DNA of 38,539 bases from NCBI GenBank assembly GCA_011774835.1, contig JAACAK010000002.1:115960-154498 (forward strand), read 5' to 3'. Origin of the DNA: Candidatus Kutchimonas denitrificans (GTDB lineage: Bacteria > Gemmatimonadota > Gemmatimonadetes > Palauibacterales > KS3-K002). The notes beneath the pieces were generated by a model that searched no databases, had not been told where the DNA came from, and saw only the letters and a program-made list of their open reading frames with translations. A program made the translations under genes and the position numbers. This document shows, in pieces, positions 16,835 through 25,505 of the stretch. Numbering within the stretch: position 1 is the stretch's first letter; each line of letters starts with the position of its first letter.

Positions 16835-16864
16835 TTGACTTTCGGACCGCGCGGCCACTAGGTT
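16835..16864 (+). promoter_or_regulatory. Candidate sigma-70 promoter for the 61-residue protein
   Basis: TTGACT (16835-16840) and TAGGTT (16859-16864) are spaced by 18 bases. Transcription would begin near 16871, giving a leader of about 75 bases before the ATG at 16945. The -10 match is mediocre, so this is tentative. Confidence 0.35.
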
Positions 16865-16944
16865 TGATAGCACTTCCAGTTACGGGTGAAGAAGCGTGGC
16901 ACTGCCCCTGGTTGAACCGGGACCTGCGAGGCAAGGAGATCGCT

Positions 16945-17130
16945 ATGTGGTTTGGTTACAAGAAGAGCGTGGCTCCACTCTACAAGGACGAAACCAACCG
17001 ACGTGCTTTCGCCACCGCTTCCGGCCGCGACCGCCCCAAGGGGGTCGACAAGCTGAAGAAGATGGAGCTGGCTGACGACTCGGAAGAGTCGAAGAGCTGG
17101 CTGGCGCGGCTGTTCTCCCGCTCCAAGTAG
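16945..17130 (+). CDS. Small basic protein, 61 residues, function unknown
   Basis: The ATG at 16945 has AAGGAGAT 4 bases upstream, one of the best ribosome binding sites in the window, which argues strongly that this short ORF is translated. The protein is rich in Lys and Arg with an acidic patch (MELADDSEESKSW). It contains VAPLYKDETNRRAF and a basic amphipathic end (SWLARLFSRSK). There is no signal peptide or membrane helix. It lies between the ECF sigma factor and the TPR protein, on the same strand. No family is recognised. In-frame upstream codons back to 16864 are unlikely starts because they precede the ribosome binding site. Confidence 0.65.
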   Translation: MWFGYKKSVAPLYKDETNRRAFATASGRDRPKGVDKLKKMELADDSEESKSWLARLFSRSK

Positions 17131-17324
17131 CCGCGAGCGGACCGGAGGCGACAGCCCCGGGCGGAGGCCATCCGACCGATTGCCCATTCTCGAAAGCGAT
17201 AACTAAGCGAAGCGCCATTCTGAACCGGCGCTGCGCCAGTCTGCCCGGCGCCCGCTGGCGCGACGGGTGGCTTGCGGTCATCTTATAGCCTTTCGCGTAC
17301 CCGACCCGCCCTAATCCAAGCGAT

Positions 17325-19691
17325 ATGGCCGGAGAACCGAAGCGCTACCAGCAGTTCTTCGCCGAGCTGAAGCGGCGCCACGTGTTCAAGGTGGCCGCCG
17401 TGTACGGCGCCGTGGCGTTCGTGGTGATGCAGGCCGGCGACTTCCTGATCCCCGCCCTGCAGCTGCCGGAGACGTTCGCTTCGGGCATCGCCCTGCTCCT
17501 GCTCCTCGGCTTCCCCATCGCCCTCGTCCTCGCCTGGGCGTACGAGATGACACCGGAGGGCGTGCAGCGGACCGACCCCGCCACGTCGGGTCAGCTGGCG
17601 GAGATCGTGGCGCAGCCCCGGGCCAGCCGCTGGCCGGCAGGGATGGCGGCGCTGGCCGGCGTCCTGCTGTTGCTCGGCGGCGGCTGGTGGGCGCTGGGCC
17701 GCGGGACGAGCATCGACCCGTTCACGGTCGAGGACTCTGAGAGCGCCGTGGCGGTGCTCCCCTTCCGAGCCACCGGCGAGGAGCTGGCCGTGTGGCGCGA
17801 GGGGCTGATGGATCTGCTGGCCGCCAATCTGGACGGGGTGGGCAACCTGCGGGCGGTGGACACCCGGGCGATGATGAGCCACTGGCGGAACCGGTTCGGT
17901 GAGGACGACCCGTCCGCCGAGGCCGCGGTCGCCCTGGCCGGGGATCTGGGCGCCCGTTGGGCGGTGCACGGCCAGGCGGTGGCGCTGGGCGGTCAGGTCC
18001 GGCTCGACGCCCGGGTCTACGACGCCGAGAACGGTGACCAGGTGGCATCGACCACCGTCGCCGGTCCGCCGGACAGCATCCTCGGCCTCACCGAGGGGAT
18101 GACGCTGTCGTTGCTGCGGGAGCTGGGGTCGGGCCGGGACGTGGGCGATCACGGCCGCGCCTTCACCTCGAGGTCGCTGGACGCGGTGCGGGCGTATCTG
18201 CAGGGGGTGCAGGCGACGCGCCGCTCGGATTGGGAGCCGGCCATCGAGTCGCTGAAGCGCGCCCTCGAGCTCGACTCCACCTTCGCCATGGCCGCCGCCC
18301 GGCTGAGCGAGGCTTATGGGTGGCGTTATTTCGCGGGCCACCCTCTCGCCGTCGAGGCGGGCCAGCACGCGATGCGCTTCGCCGATCGGCTGCCGCCCCG
18401 GGACCGTGACATGCTGGCGCTGGACATCCGTTTCGATCAGGGTCGCGCCGTCGAAGCGCTCGACCTGGCGCAGCGCCTCACCAGCCGCTACCCCACCGAC
18501 CCCGAGGCCTGGTACAAGCTGGGCGAGGTGCACTTCCACCTCGGCTACGTTCTCGGCACGCCGCTCCGCGAATGGCGCGAGCCGTTCGATCGGGCGCTCG
18601 CCCTCGACTCGGCCTTCCTGGGCCCGATGATGCACCTGATGGACGTGACCCAGCGGCTGGGCGAGTTCGACGACTTCGCCCGCTACGCGGAGCTTTACTT
18701 CCAGTACGACTCCACCAGCCGCGAGGCCCGCTCCCGGCGCCGGGTCCTCGACATCATCCGCGGGACGCCGGAGGACTCGCTGGCCGCCCTGGCGAGCCTG
18801 GCGGACGCCGACTACGAGGAGCTGCGCCAGACGGCGCTGGCCAGCTTCGTCGAGCCGGCCCTCGCTCCGACATTCAGCCGGGTGGTTTACGAGATGACCG
18901 CGCCGCGTCACCCGGTGCGCCAGCGCGAAACCGGGTGGCGTTTTTGGGTCAACCTGACGGAGATCTGGCGCGGTCGCCCGGCCGCGGCGGACGCCGCGCT
19001 GGACAGCGCAGCGGCGTTGGGCATCAACCCGGGCAGCACAGCGCGTTACCGGCTCGCCAATCATGCCCACGGCTTCGGCAAACCGGCGAAGACCGCCGAG
19101 GCGATCGCCGTCGGCTACGAGACTGGTCTGTTCAACAGCCCGTTGGGCCGCTGGGCGTTGGGCAGCTACTACCTCTACGAGGGACAACTGCCAACCGCCA
19201 GGGCCAGCGCCGATACCCTGCAACTCATCGCCGATAGCCTCAGCGCCGCCGGCGACTCCATCCCCGCCATACGGGCCCGCGGCCTGGCCGACGGGCTTCG
19301 CGGCCTCCTGGCCGCGCGGCGCGGCCGCTTCGAGGAGGCCGTCTCGATCCTGCGCCGCGCCATACCTCGATCGAGCGATCTCGGCCAATGGCTCACCGGC
19401 AACGACATGCGGTTCACCCTCGGCGTCGCGCTGGCGGAACTCGGTCGCGACGCGGAGGCGATCGACGTGTTGGACGGCGGCTTGAAGGGCGCGGCTTACG
19501 TCGACGCGCCCACTTTTCTGCTCCTCGGCCAGCTCCACGAGCGGCGCGGCGAGCGGGAGCCGGCGATCCGCGCCTACTCCCGCGTTGTCGAGTTGTGGCG
19601 CGATTGCGAGCCCGAGCTCGTCGAGCAGCGCCAGATCGCCGAGCGCGGCCTGGACCGCTTGCTGGCGGAAGGCCGACCCAGGACCGGCTAG
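17325..19691 (+). CDS. Membrane-anchored TPR protein with FlgO/TolB-like domain (paralogue)
   Basis: This protein has 788 residues. The N-terminus KRYQQFFAELKRRHVFKVAA precedes two membrane segments at about 24-42 and 48-70. These are followed by WAYEMTPEGVQRT, a segment typical of this family. A third membrane helix lies near 103-122. The FlgO/TolB-N-like domain at about 140-275 starts VAVLPFRATGEELAVWREGLMDLLAANLDG. Tetratricopeptide-type helical repeats fill the rest to about 780 (for example DPEAWYKLGEVHFHLGYV). It shares layout and many motifs with the gene at 4207-6594, so the two arose by duplication. It is preceded by an ECF sigma factor, a common pairing in these phyla. Probably an inner-membrane scaffold; partner unknown. 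Confidence 0.87.
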   Translation: MAGEPKRYQQFFAELKRRHVFKVAAVYGAVAFVVMQAGDFLIPALQLPETFASGIALLLLLGFPIALVLAWAYEMTPEGVQRTDPATSGQLAEIVAQPRASRWPAGMAALAGVLLLLGGGWWALGRGTSIDPFTVEDSESAVAVLPFRATGEELAVWREGLMDLLAANLDGVGNLRAVDTRAMMSHWRNRFGEDDPSAEAAVALAGDLGARWAVHGQAVALGGQVRLDARVYDAENGDQVASTTVAGPPDSILGLTEGMTLSLLRELGSGRDVGDHGRAFTSRSLDAVRAYLQGVQATRRSDWEPAIESLKRALELDSTFAMAAARLSEAYGWRYFAGHPLAVEAGQHAMRFADRLPPRDRDMLALDIRFDQGRAVEALDLAQRLTSRYPTDPEAWYKLGEVHFHLGYVLGTPLREWREPFDRALALDSAFLGPMMHLMDVTQRLGEFDDFARYAELYFQYDSTSREARSRRRVLDIIRGTPEDSLAALASLADADYEELRQTALASFVEPALAPTFSRVVYEMTAPRHPVRQRETGWRFWVNLTEIWRGRPAAADAALDSAAALGINPGSTARYRLANHAHGFGKPAKTAEAIAVGYETGLFNSPLGRWALGSYYLYEGQLPTARASADTLQLIADSLSAAGDSIPAIRARGLADGLRGLLAARRGRFEEAVSILRRAIPRSSDLGQWLTGNDMRFTLGVALAELGRDAEAIDVLDGGLKGAAYVDAPTFLLLGQLHERRGEREPAIRAYSRVVELWRDCEPELVEQRQIAERGLDRLLAEGRPRTG

Positions 19692-19887
19692 CGCCATAAG
19701 CCACGACCCGGCTGCTCTTCGATCCTTCGCTCACCTTGCTTCCTCGGGCCGCACAGTCGACTTTCTCTGCACGTACGAAGGCTCGGAGTCGCGTTCCGGG
19801 CAGCGATTGCCTCAACCCTCGAGTTTGTGTGCGGCATCAGCTGACTGACGATATAAACAAACGGCGAATCGAGCCGGGGCCGTGCCG

Positions 19888-21312
19888 ATGAACGGCGGCA
19901 GTACGGTCGTCGACGTAGAGCGTCTCGCGCCGTGCACCGGGCTGGCGGATGGGTGCCGCGGACTGGCACGCTCCGTCAGCGCCCGGCGGTCCGGCTGCGC
20001 CAGCGATACCAGAGACAGCACCCTGCGGCGAATCGAGCAGCCGCTGAGCGAGCCGGTCGACCCGGCGCACTGGCTGAGCGTCGTTGGGCCACTGCCGCGC
20101 TTCTATTGGGGCGCGCGGAATCGCGCCTCGTTCGTCGCCGGGGCCGGTATCCTGGCAGAGCGGCGTGGCGACGATTTCTCGGTCATCGACGACGCCGAGG
20201 ATGGCCCCTACGGCAGCGGCGGTGTTCTGCGGTTCCTCACCGCGCGGTTCGATCCGGCTGGCACCGCGGCGGCTTACTGGGAACGTTTCGGTCGGATCGT
20301 GGTGCGCACGCCGCTGCTGGAGCTGCGCCCCGAGCGCGATGGCGCCCTGCTGGCCGTGAACCTGGCCGCCGGCCGCCCTGCCGATGACGGCGCCAGCGAC
20401 CCGGCCGCCCTCGCGATCCAAACGCTGCGGCTCGCGGCGACTGCTGCCTCCCAGCCCGCGAACACGCAACCGCTGCCTCTGAAGCTCATCTCGGAAACCG
20501 ATGAGCGTCAGGCCTGGACGCGCAGCGTACGATCGCTGATCGAAGACATCGCGGCCGGCCGGCTGCGAAAGGCGGTGCTGGCTCGCTCGCTGAGGCTGGT
20601 CGGCCGCACCCGGATCGCCAACCTGCTGTCCCACACCATCTGCCAGCCCGCATCCGCGTTCTGCTACCTGGTACAGCCCACCGTGAACTCGGCCTTCCTC
20701 GGCGCCACCCCCGAGCTGCTCTATCGGCGCGGCGGTCGGGCCATAGAGAGCGAGGCGTTGGCCGGCACGCGGCCTCGCGGCGCCGATCACGAAGTGGACG
20801 AGCGACTGGCCAGAGAGCTGCTCGCCAGCGCCAAGGACGCCGAGGAGCAGGCGCTGGTCCACGACCACATCGCCTCGGCTCTCCAGCCGCTGTGCGAGAC
20901 ATTGGAGGCCGAACCGCAACCGCATCTGGTAAAGCTGAAGGACATGCAGCACCTGCGAACGCGCGTGCGCGGCCGGCTGCGCGAAGGTGTGGGCGATGCC
21001 GACGTTTTGACGGCGCTTCACCCCACGCCCGCCTTGTGCGGATCGCCGCGGGAGGAGGCGCTGGCGGCTCTGCGTCGCCTGGAGCCTTTCGATCGCGGGC
21101 TGTTCGGGGGCGTGGTCGGCGTACTGGGCGAAGACGAGGCGGAGCTGGCGGTAGCGATCCGCGGCGCGCTGGTGCACGACGACGAGCTGCGGTTGTTCGC
21201 GGGGTCGGGGATCGTCGCGGGCTCGGAGCCGGACGGCGAGTGGTTGGAGACCGAGCTGAAGCTCGGGGCGATCGCCGAACTGCTGGGGATCTCGGATGCA
21301 CGATCAGCCTAA
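19888..21312 (+). CDS. menF: Isochorismate synthase
   Basis: This 474-residue enzyme converts chorismate to isochorismate, the first step of menaquinone synthesis. The chorismate-binding fold occupies the C-terminal half: SLIEDIAAGRLRKAVLARSL near 215-235, the catalytic-type ALAGTRPRG near 290, then HPTPALCGSPREEAL and FDRGLFGGVVGVLGEDEAEL, and a final FAGSGIVAGSEPDGEWLETELKL. The HPTPA.CG and G.FGG.VG segments separate isochorismate synthases from anthranilate synthases. An upstream GTG at 19882 is an alternative start; neither has a strong ribosome binding site. A TATAAA at 19852-19857 could be a -10 box but lacks a well-placed -35. It is the first gene of the men operon and overlaps menD by 17 bases. 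Confidence 0.93.
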   Translation: MNGGSTVVDVERLAPCTGLADGCRGLARSVSARRSGCASDTRDSTLRRIEQPLSEPVDPAHWLSVVGPLPRFYWGARNRASFVAGAGILAERRGDDFSVIDDAEDGPYGSGGVLRFLTARFDPAGTAAAYWERFGRIVVRTPLLELRPERDGALLAVNLAAGRPADDGASDPAALAIQTLRLAATAASQPANTQPLPLKLISETDERQAWTRSVRSLIEDIAAGRLRKAVLARSLRLVGRTRIANLLSHTICQPASAFCYLVQPTVNSAFLGATPELLYRRGGRAIESEALAGTRPRGADHEVDERLARELLASAKDAEEQALVHDHIASALQPLCETLEAEPQPHLVKLKDMQHLRTRVRGRLREGVGDADVLTALHPTPALCGSPREEALAALRRLEPFDRGLFGGVVGVLGEDEAELAVAIRGALVHDDELRLFAGSGIVAGSEPDGEWLETELKLGAIAELLGISDARSA

Positions 21313-23029
21313 CATCAACGCCCTGTGGGGCGCGCTGATCATCGAGGAGCTGGTGCGGCAAGGCGTAGACCGCTTCGTCATCGCGCCCGGCTCTCGCTCC
21401 GCGCCGCTGGTCGTCGCCGCCGCGCGGAGCGGCGCCAGGACGACCGTATGGCTGGACGAGCGGGGCGCCGCCTTCCATGCCGTCGGCCTGGCCCGCGCCA
21501 GCGGCGTGCCGGCGGCGGTGATCACCACGTCCGGCACCGCCGTCGCCAACCTGCTCCCGGCCGTCGTCGAGTCGGCGATGGACGGTGTGCCGCTCGTCCT
21601 GCTCACCGCCGACCGCCCCCCCGAGCTGCGCGACGTGGGCGCCAACCAGACCATCGAGCAGGCGGGTATCTTCGGCGACTACCTGCGATGGTCCCTCGAC
21701 CTCCCCTGCCCCGACGATCGCGTCCCCGCCCGCATCGCCCTGACCGCCGCCGCCGAGTCGGTGCGCCGCGCGCTGCGCGACCCGGGCCCGGTCCAGCTCA
21801 ACTGCCAGTTCCGCGAGCCGCTGGCCCCCGACCCGGCCCCATGGAATCGAGACTGCCTGCAGGGAACAGAGGCGTGGCAGGTTTCGGGCCGGCCGTTCAC
21901 GACGTTCGCACGGACGGACGTTCCCGACCCGGAGGGCGTAGCCGAAACGGCGACGGCACTCGCCGAAGCCCGTCGTGGCCTGCTGGTCTGCGGCGCCGCG
22001 CCGTGGAGCGAGCGCGACGCCGTGCGTGAGCTGGCGGACGCGCTGGGCTGGCCATGGGTGACCGACGTGCGTTCGCAGCTGCGATTCGGTAATGCCGCGC
22101 CAGCGCATCTTCCGCACCTCGACCGGCTGTTCGGCGGGCAACCCGAGCGCTGGGAGCCCGATGTCGTGCTGCAGGTCGGCGGCTCGATCACGTCGAAGCG
22201 CCTGCGCACGTTCCTCGATCGGGGAGATGCCGAGCACCACGTGCTGATCGACCCGCGGCCGGGACGGGTCGATCCCGGCCACCGCGCAACACGGCGCATC
22301 GAAGGCCCGCTCGGTTCCTGGTGCCGTGCCCTGGCGGCCGCGCTCCCGGACCGTGGCAATGTTCGCCTCGACGAGGAGCTGAGCGGGCTTCACGCGCGCA
22401 TCGAGGCGGCGATGGACGAGGCGATCGACGCAGACGGCGGTCTCAGCGAGCCCTGGGTAACTCGCTGGCTCACGCAGCACATGTCCGCCGAGCACGGACT
22501 GTTCCTTTCCAGCAGCTTGCCGATCCGTGATGCCGACGACTACGGCGCGTTGAACGGGCCGCCGCTTCGCGTCGCGGCCAACCGCGGCGCCAGCGGCATC
22601 GACGGCGTCATCGCGACGGCGGCGGGCTTCGCCGCCGGGATCGGTGGACCGTGCACGCTGCTGATCGGCGACCTGGCCGCGCTGCACGACCTCAACGCGT
22701 TGGCGATGCTGGCACCCGAGATCCCGCCGTTGACCATCGTCGTGCTCAACAACGGTGGCGGTGCGATCTTCTCTCTCCTGCCCATCGCCGAGCATCCCGA
22801 CGTCTTTACCCCGCTGTTCGATACGCCGCACGCGCACAGCTTCGAGGGTGTTTGCCACGGGTTCGGGCTGCGCTATGCGCGGGTCGAGACACGCGCCGCC
22901 TTCGCGGACGCCTACGGCGGGGCCGCCGCAGGCGGTCACGCGGTGATCGAGGTCGCCTCCGATATGCGCGCCAACCGGCAGGCGCACCATCGGATCGAGG
23001 ACGCCGTGCAGGGGGCGCTCGCGGGTTGA
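21296..23029 (+). CDS. menD: SEPHCHC synthase (2-succinyl-5-enolpyruvyl-6-hydroxy-3-cyclohexene-1-carboxylate synthase)
   Basis: This 577-residue thiamine-diphosphate enzyme joins isochorismate and 2-oxoglutarate. The N-terminal domain shows NINALWGALIIEELVRQGVD, the substrate loop APGSRSAPL, then DERGAAFHAVGLARASG and TTSGTAVANLLPAVVES with LTADRPPELRDVGANQTI. The C-terminal cofactor domain has ANRGASGIDGVIATAAGFA and the metal-binding GDLAALHDLNAL...VVLNNGGGAIFSLLP. The length is normal for the family. The start overlaps the end of menF, and the stop overlaps the TTG start of menH (TTGA). The family's usual STA after GIDG is ATA here, a conservative change. Confidence 0.96.
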   Translation: MHDQPNINALWGALIIEELVRQGVDRFVIAPGSRSAPLVVAAARSGARTTVWLDERGAAFHAVGLARASGVPAAVITTSGTAVANLLPAVVESAMDGVPLVLLTADRPPELRDVGANQTIEQAGIFGDYLRWSLDLPCPDDRVPARIALTAAAESVRRALRDPGPVQLNCQFREPLAPDPAPWNRDCLQGTEAWQVSGRPFTTFARTDVPDPEGVAETATALAEARRGLLVCGAAPWSERDAVRELADALGWPWVTDVRSQLRFGNAAPAHLPHLDRLFGGQPERWEPDVVLQVGGSITSKRLRTFLDRGDAEHHVLIDPRPGRVDPGHRATRRIEGPLGSWCRALAAALPDRGNVRLDEELSGLHARIEAAMDEAIDADGGLSEPWVTRWLTQHMSAEHGLFLSSSLPIRDADDYGALNGPPLRVAANRGASGIDGVIATAAGFAAGIGGPCTLLIGDLAALHDLNALAMLAPEIPPLTIVVLNNGGGAIFSLLPIAEHPDVFTPLFDTPHAHSFEGVCHGFGLRYARVETRAAFADAYGGAAAGGHAVIEVASDMRANRQAHHRIEDAVQGALAG

Positions 23030-23802
23030 ACGAAACGCCGCTCGTCCTGGTCCACGGGTTCCTGGGCGATGCAGACGACTGGTCAGAGATCGTGCCTCCG
23101 CTGTCACGGGATCGGCCCTGCATCGCCGTGGACCTGCCCGGTCACGGCACGGGGCCCGAACCACCGCCGCCGTCGGCCGGCGCTTTCGACGCCGTGGTTC
23201 GGGAACTGGCGAGCCGGCTCGAACGTCAGGGGCTATCGCGCTTCGACCTGCTGGGCTACTCGATGGGCGGCCGGTTGGCGTTCGGCCTGGTCTGCCGCTT
23301 TTCGAGCCGCGTGCGCCGCGGCGTGGCGATCGGCGCGTCGCCGGGGCTACCTGACGAGGCGGCACGCGCCGCGCGCCGCGGGCTCGACGAGTCACGCGCG
23401 CGCCAACTGGAGGAGGTGGGGCTGGAGCGGTTCCTGGACGAATGGTATTCGCAACCGCTGTTCCGCAGCCTGACTCGCAGTTCCGCGTTCGCGAGCCTTC
23501 TCGAGCGCCGGCGGCGCGGGAACGCCGCCGCGCTGGCGGCCATGCTCCGGGCCTTGAGTCCCGCCAGGCAACCGTACCTGGGGGACGCGCTGGCTCGCAC
23601 GAAGGTGCCGTTGCTGTTGATCGCGGGCTCGCGCGACACGAAATACGTGGAGGGCAACGCTGCCCTGGCCGGCTCATCGCCGCGCATCCGGGCGGTCGCC
23701 GTTCCGGACGCCGGCCACAGCGTTCACATCGAGCGCCCGGCAGAGCTGGCCCGCATCGTGGCCAGCTTTCTAGATGAGACAGAGGAGGGAAACGATGGCT
23801 GA
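23026..23802 (+). CDS. menH: SHCHC synthase, alpha/beta hydrolase fold
   Basis: This 258-residue enzyme eliminates pyruvate from SEPHCHC to give SHCHC. It starts at a TTG that shares TTGA with the menD stop, so translation is coupled. Features: oxyanion segment [12 protein letters not shown] near 8-19, DLPGHG at 36-41, nucleophile elbow GYSMGG with Ser79, a helical lid with [18 protein letters not shown], Asp in GSRDTKY near 200, and the catalytic His in [11 protein letters not shown] near 230. The lid motif ([14 protein letters not shown]) is close to the MenH family's LS.G.QP.LW, which supports MenH over a generic hydrolase. It overlaps menB by 8 bases. Confidence 0.92.
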   Translation: MNETPLVLVHGFLGDADDWSEIVPPLSRDRPCIAVDLPGHGTGPEPPPPSAGAFDAVVRELASRLERQGLSRFDLLGYSMGGRLAFGLVCRFSSRVRRGVAIGASPGLPDEAARAARRGLDESRARQLEEVGLERFLDEWYSQPLFRSLTRSSAFASLLERRRRGNAAALAAMLRALSPARQPYLGDALARTKVPLLLIAGSRDTKYVEGNAALAGSSPRIRAVAVPDAGHSVHIERPAELARIVASFLDETEEGNDG

Positions 23803-24616
23803 GTTCGGATGGCAGGAGGCTGCGACCTTCACCGACATCCGTTACGAGAAGTGGGACGGCATGGCCAAGGTCACCATTAACCGGCCCGACGTGCGCAACA
23901 GCTTCAGGCCGCTGACCGTGCTCGAGATGCGACAGGCGTTCGCCGACGCGCGCGACGATCCGCAGATCGGTGTGATCATCCTGACCGGTGCTGGCCAGGA
24001 CGCGTTCTGCGCCGGCGGCGATCAACGCGTGCGCGGTGATGCCGGCTACGTCGATGATGAGGGCGTTCACCGGCTCAACGTGCTCGATCTGCAGCGCGAC
24101 ATCCGGGTCTGCCCCAAACCGGTGATCGCCATGGTCGCCGGCTACGCGATCGGCGGCGGACACGTGCTGCACGTCGTCTGCGACCTGACGATCGCCGCCG
24201 ACAACGCGCGCTTCGGCCAGACGGGGCCGAAGGTGGGCTCGTTCGATGGCGGCTACGGCTCCAGCTACCTAGCACGGATCGTCGGCCAGAAAAAGGCCCG
24301 CGAGATCTGGTTCTTGTGTCGGCAGTACGACGCGCAACAGGCGCTCCAGATGGGGCTGGTCAACGCGGTCGTGCCGCTCGAGCGGCTGGAGCAGGAGACG
24401 GTCACCTGGGCCCGCGAGATCCTCTCCCACTCACCCCTCGCCATCCGCTGCATCAAGTCGGCGATGAACGCCGATTGCGATGGCCAGGCGGGGCTGCAGG
24501 AGTTGGCCGGGAATGCGACGCTGCTCTTTTATATGACCGAGGAGGGGCAGGAAGGACGCGATGCGTTCCTCGAGAAGCGGAAGCCGGACTTCGACCGCTT
24601 CCCGCGCCGACCGTAA
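23795..24616 (+). CDS. menB: 1,4-dihydroxy-2-naphthoyl-CoA synthase
   Basis: This 273-residue crotonase-fold enzyme closes the second ring of the naphthoquinone. The ATG at 23795 follows GAGGAGGG; an upstream in-frame ATG at 23774 precedes this site and is not used. Family motifs are almost textbook: [97 protein letters not shown], and the tail [20 protein letters not shown] then [11 protein letters not shown]. The GG of CAGGDQ and of GYAIGGG form the oxyanion hole. The next gene starts 10 bases after its stop. Confidence 0.97.
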   Translation: MAEFGWQEAATFTDIRYEKWDGMAKVTINRPDVRNSFRPLTVLEMRQAFADARDDPQIGVIILTGAGQDAFCAGGDQRVRGDAGYVDDEGVHRLNVLDLQRDIRVCPKPVIAMVAGYAIGGGHVLHVVCDLTIAADNARFGQTGPKVGSFDGGYGSSYLARIVGQKKAREIWFLCRQYDAQQALQMGLVNAVVPLERLEQETVTWAREILSHSPLAIRCIKSAMNADCDGQAGLQELAGNATLLFYMTEEGQEGRDAFLEKRKPDFDRFPRRP

Positions 24617-24626
24617 GCGGGACGCC

Positions 24627-25505
24627 GTGGGCTCGCTGCGTTCCGTTTGGGTTTCCGCCGCGCGGCCGAAGACGCTCACCGCGGCCGTCGCTCCGGTCGT
24701 GATGGGGACGGCCATCGCCTGGCGCGAGGGTACCTTCTTCGCGACCGCAGCACTGGCCGCGCTGGCCGCGGCGCTGCTGATCCAGATCGGTACCAACTTC
24801 GCCAACGACTACTTCGACGGTATCAAGGGCGCCGACACCGACCGCCTGGGCCCCACCCGGGCGACGCAGGCGGGCCTGGTCTCACCGGCCGCGATGCGCC
24901 GAGCTTATCTGCTCTGCTTCGGCCTGGCGGTGATTCTGGGCGCCTACCTGGCGGCGCGCGGAGGCTGGCCCATCATCGTCATCGGATCGCTCGCGGTGGC
25001 GTTCGGCATCCTGTACACGGGCGGGCCGCGGCCGCTGGGTTACCTGGGGCTGGGCGACATCCTGGTTCTCATCTTCTTCGGCCCGGTGGCGGTGGCCGGC
25101 ACCCACTACGTGCAGGCGCTGCGCTGGAGTCCTATCGCGCTGGCCGCCGGCCTGGCGCCGGGTCTGCTGGCCGTGGGGTTGCTCACCGTCAACAACCTGC
25201 GGGACGTGGCCGGCGACCGCGCCGCCGGCAAGCGAACGTTACCCGCCCGCTTCGGTCCCCGCTTCGCCCAGATCGAGTTCGCGCTCTGTTTGCTGGGCGC
25301 TGCCCTCATCCCCGTGGCGTTGGCCCTGCTGGCGCGGGCGCCGGCCGGAAGCCTGGCGGCGACTGCGGTCTGCCTAGCCGGCGTACCGACGCTGATCGCA
25401 GTGCTGCGCTGGCGGCCCGGCGCGCGGCTGTCCCGGGCGCTGTCCGGCAGCGGCCGGCTGCTGGCACTCTACGCCCTGGCCTTCAGCATCGGCTGGGTGC
25501 TGTGA
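24627..25505 (+). CDS. menA: 1,4-dihydroxy-2-naphthoate prenyltransferase
   Basis: This 292-residue integral membrane enzyme attaches the polyprenyl tail. A GTG at 24627, 10 bases after menB, is preferred to an ATG at 24561 inside menB, because the protein then starts LRSVWVSAARPKTLTAAVAPV like other MenA proteins. The first prenyl-diphosphate site is QIGTNFANDYFDGIKGAD (N-D-x-x-D) near residue 60. The second is TVNNLRDVAGDRAAGKRTL near 195-210. About eight hydrophobic helices are visible. It demonstrates that the operon covers head-group synthesis and membrane attachment. Its stop overlaps the GTG start of menC. Confidence 0.93.
   Translation: MGSLRSVWVSAARPKTLTAAVAPVVMGTAIAWREGTFFATAALAALAAALLIQIGTNFANDYFDGIKGADTDRLGPTRATQAGLVSPAAMRRAYLLCFGLAVILGAYLAARGGWPIIVIGSLAVAFGILYTGGPRPLGYLGLGDILVLIFFGPVAVAGTHYVQALRWSPIALAAGLAPGLLAVGLLTVNNLRDVAGDRAAGKRTLPARFGPRFAQIEFALCLLGAALIPVALALLARAPAGSLAATAVCLAGVPTLIAVLRWRPGARLSRALSGSGRLLALYALAFSIGWVL

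Noticed and set aside
17231-17264. Inverted repeat GCGCCAG / CTGGCGC between the 61-residue protein and the TPR gene
   Set aside because: The 7-base arms are 15 bases apart and no T-run follows, so I do not call it a terminator.
17283-19697. 804-codon minus-strand frame opposite the second TPR protein
   Set aside because: It mirrors the plus-strand gene almost exactly and has the Arg/Gln/His/Gly bias of an antisense frame.
19825-19857. TTGTGT and TATAAA as a promoter for the men operon
   Set aside because: The spacer is 21 bases, too long for a normal sigma-70 promoter, and the -35 match is poor.
20486-24172. Very long open frame of about 1228 codons on the minus strand opposite the menF-menB genes
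   Set aside because: It is Arg/Pro/Ala-rich, matches no family and lies antisense to strongly recognised men genes. Long antisense frames are expected in GC-rich coding DNA.
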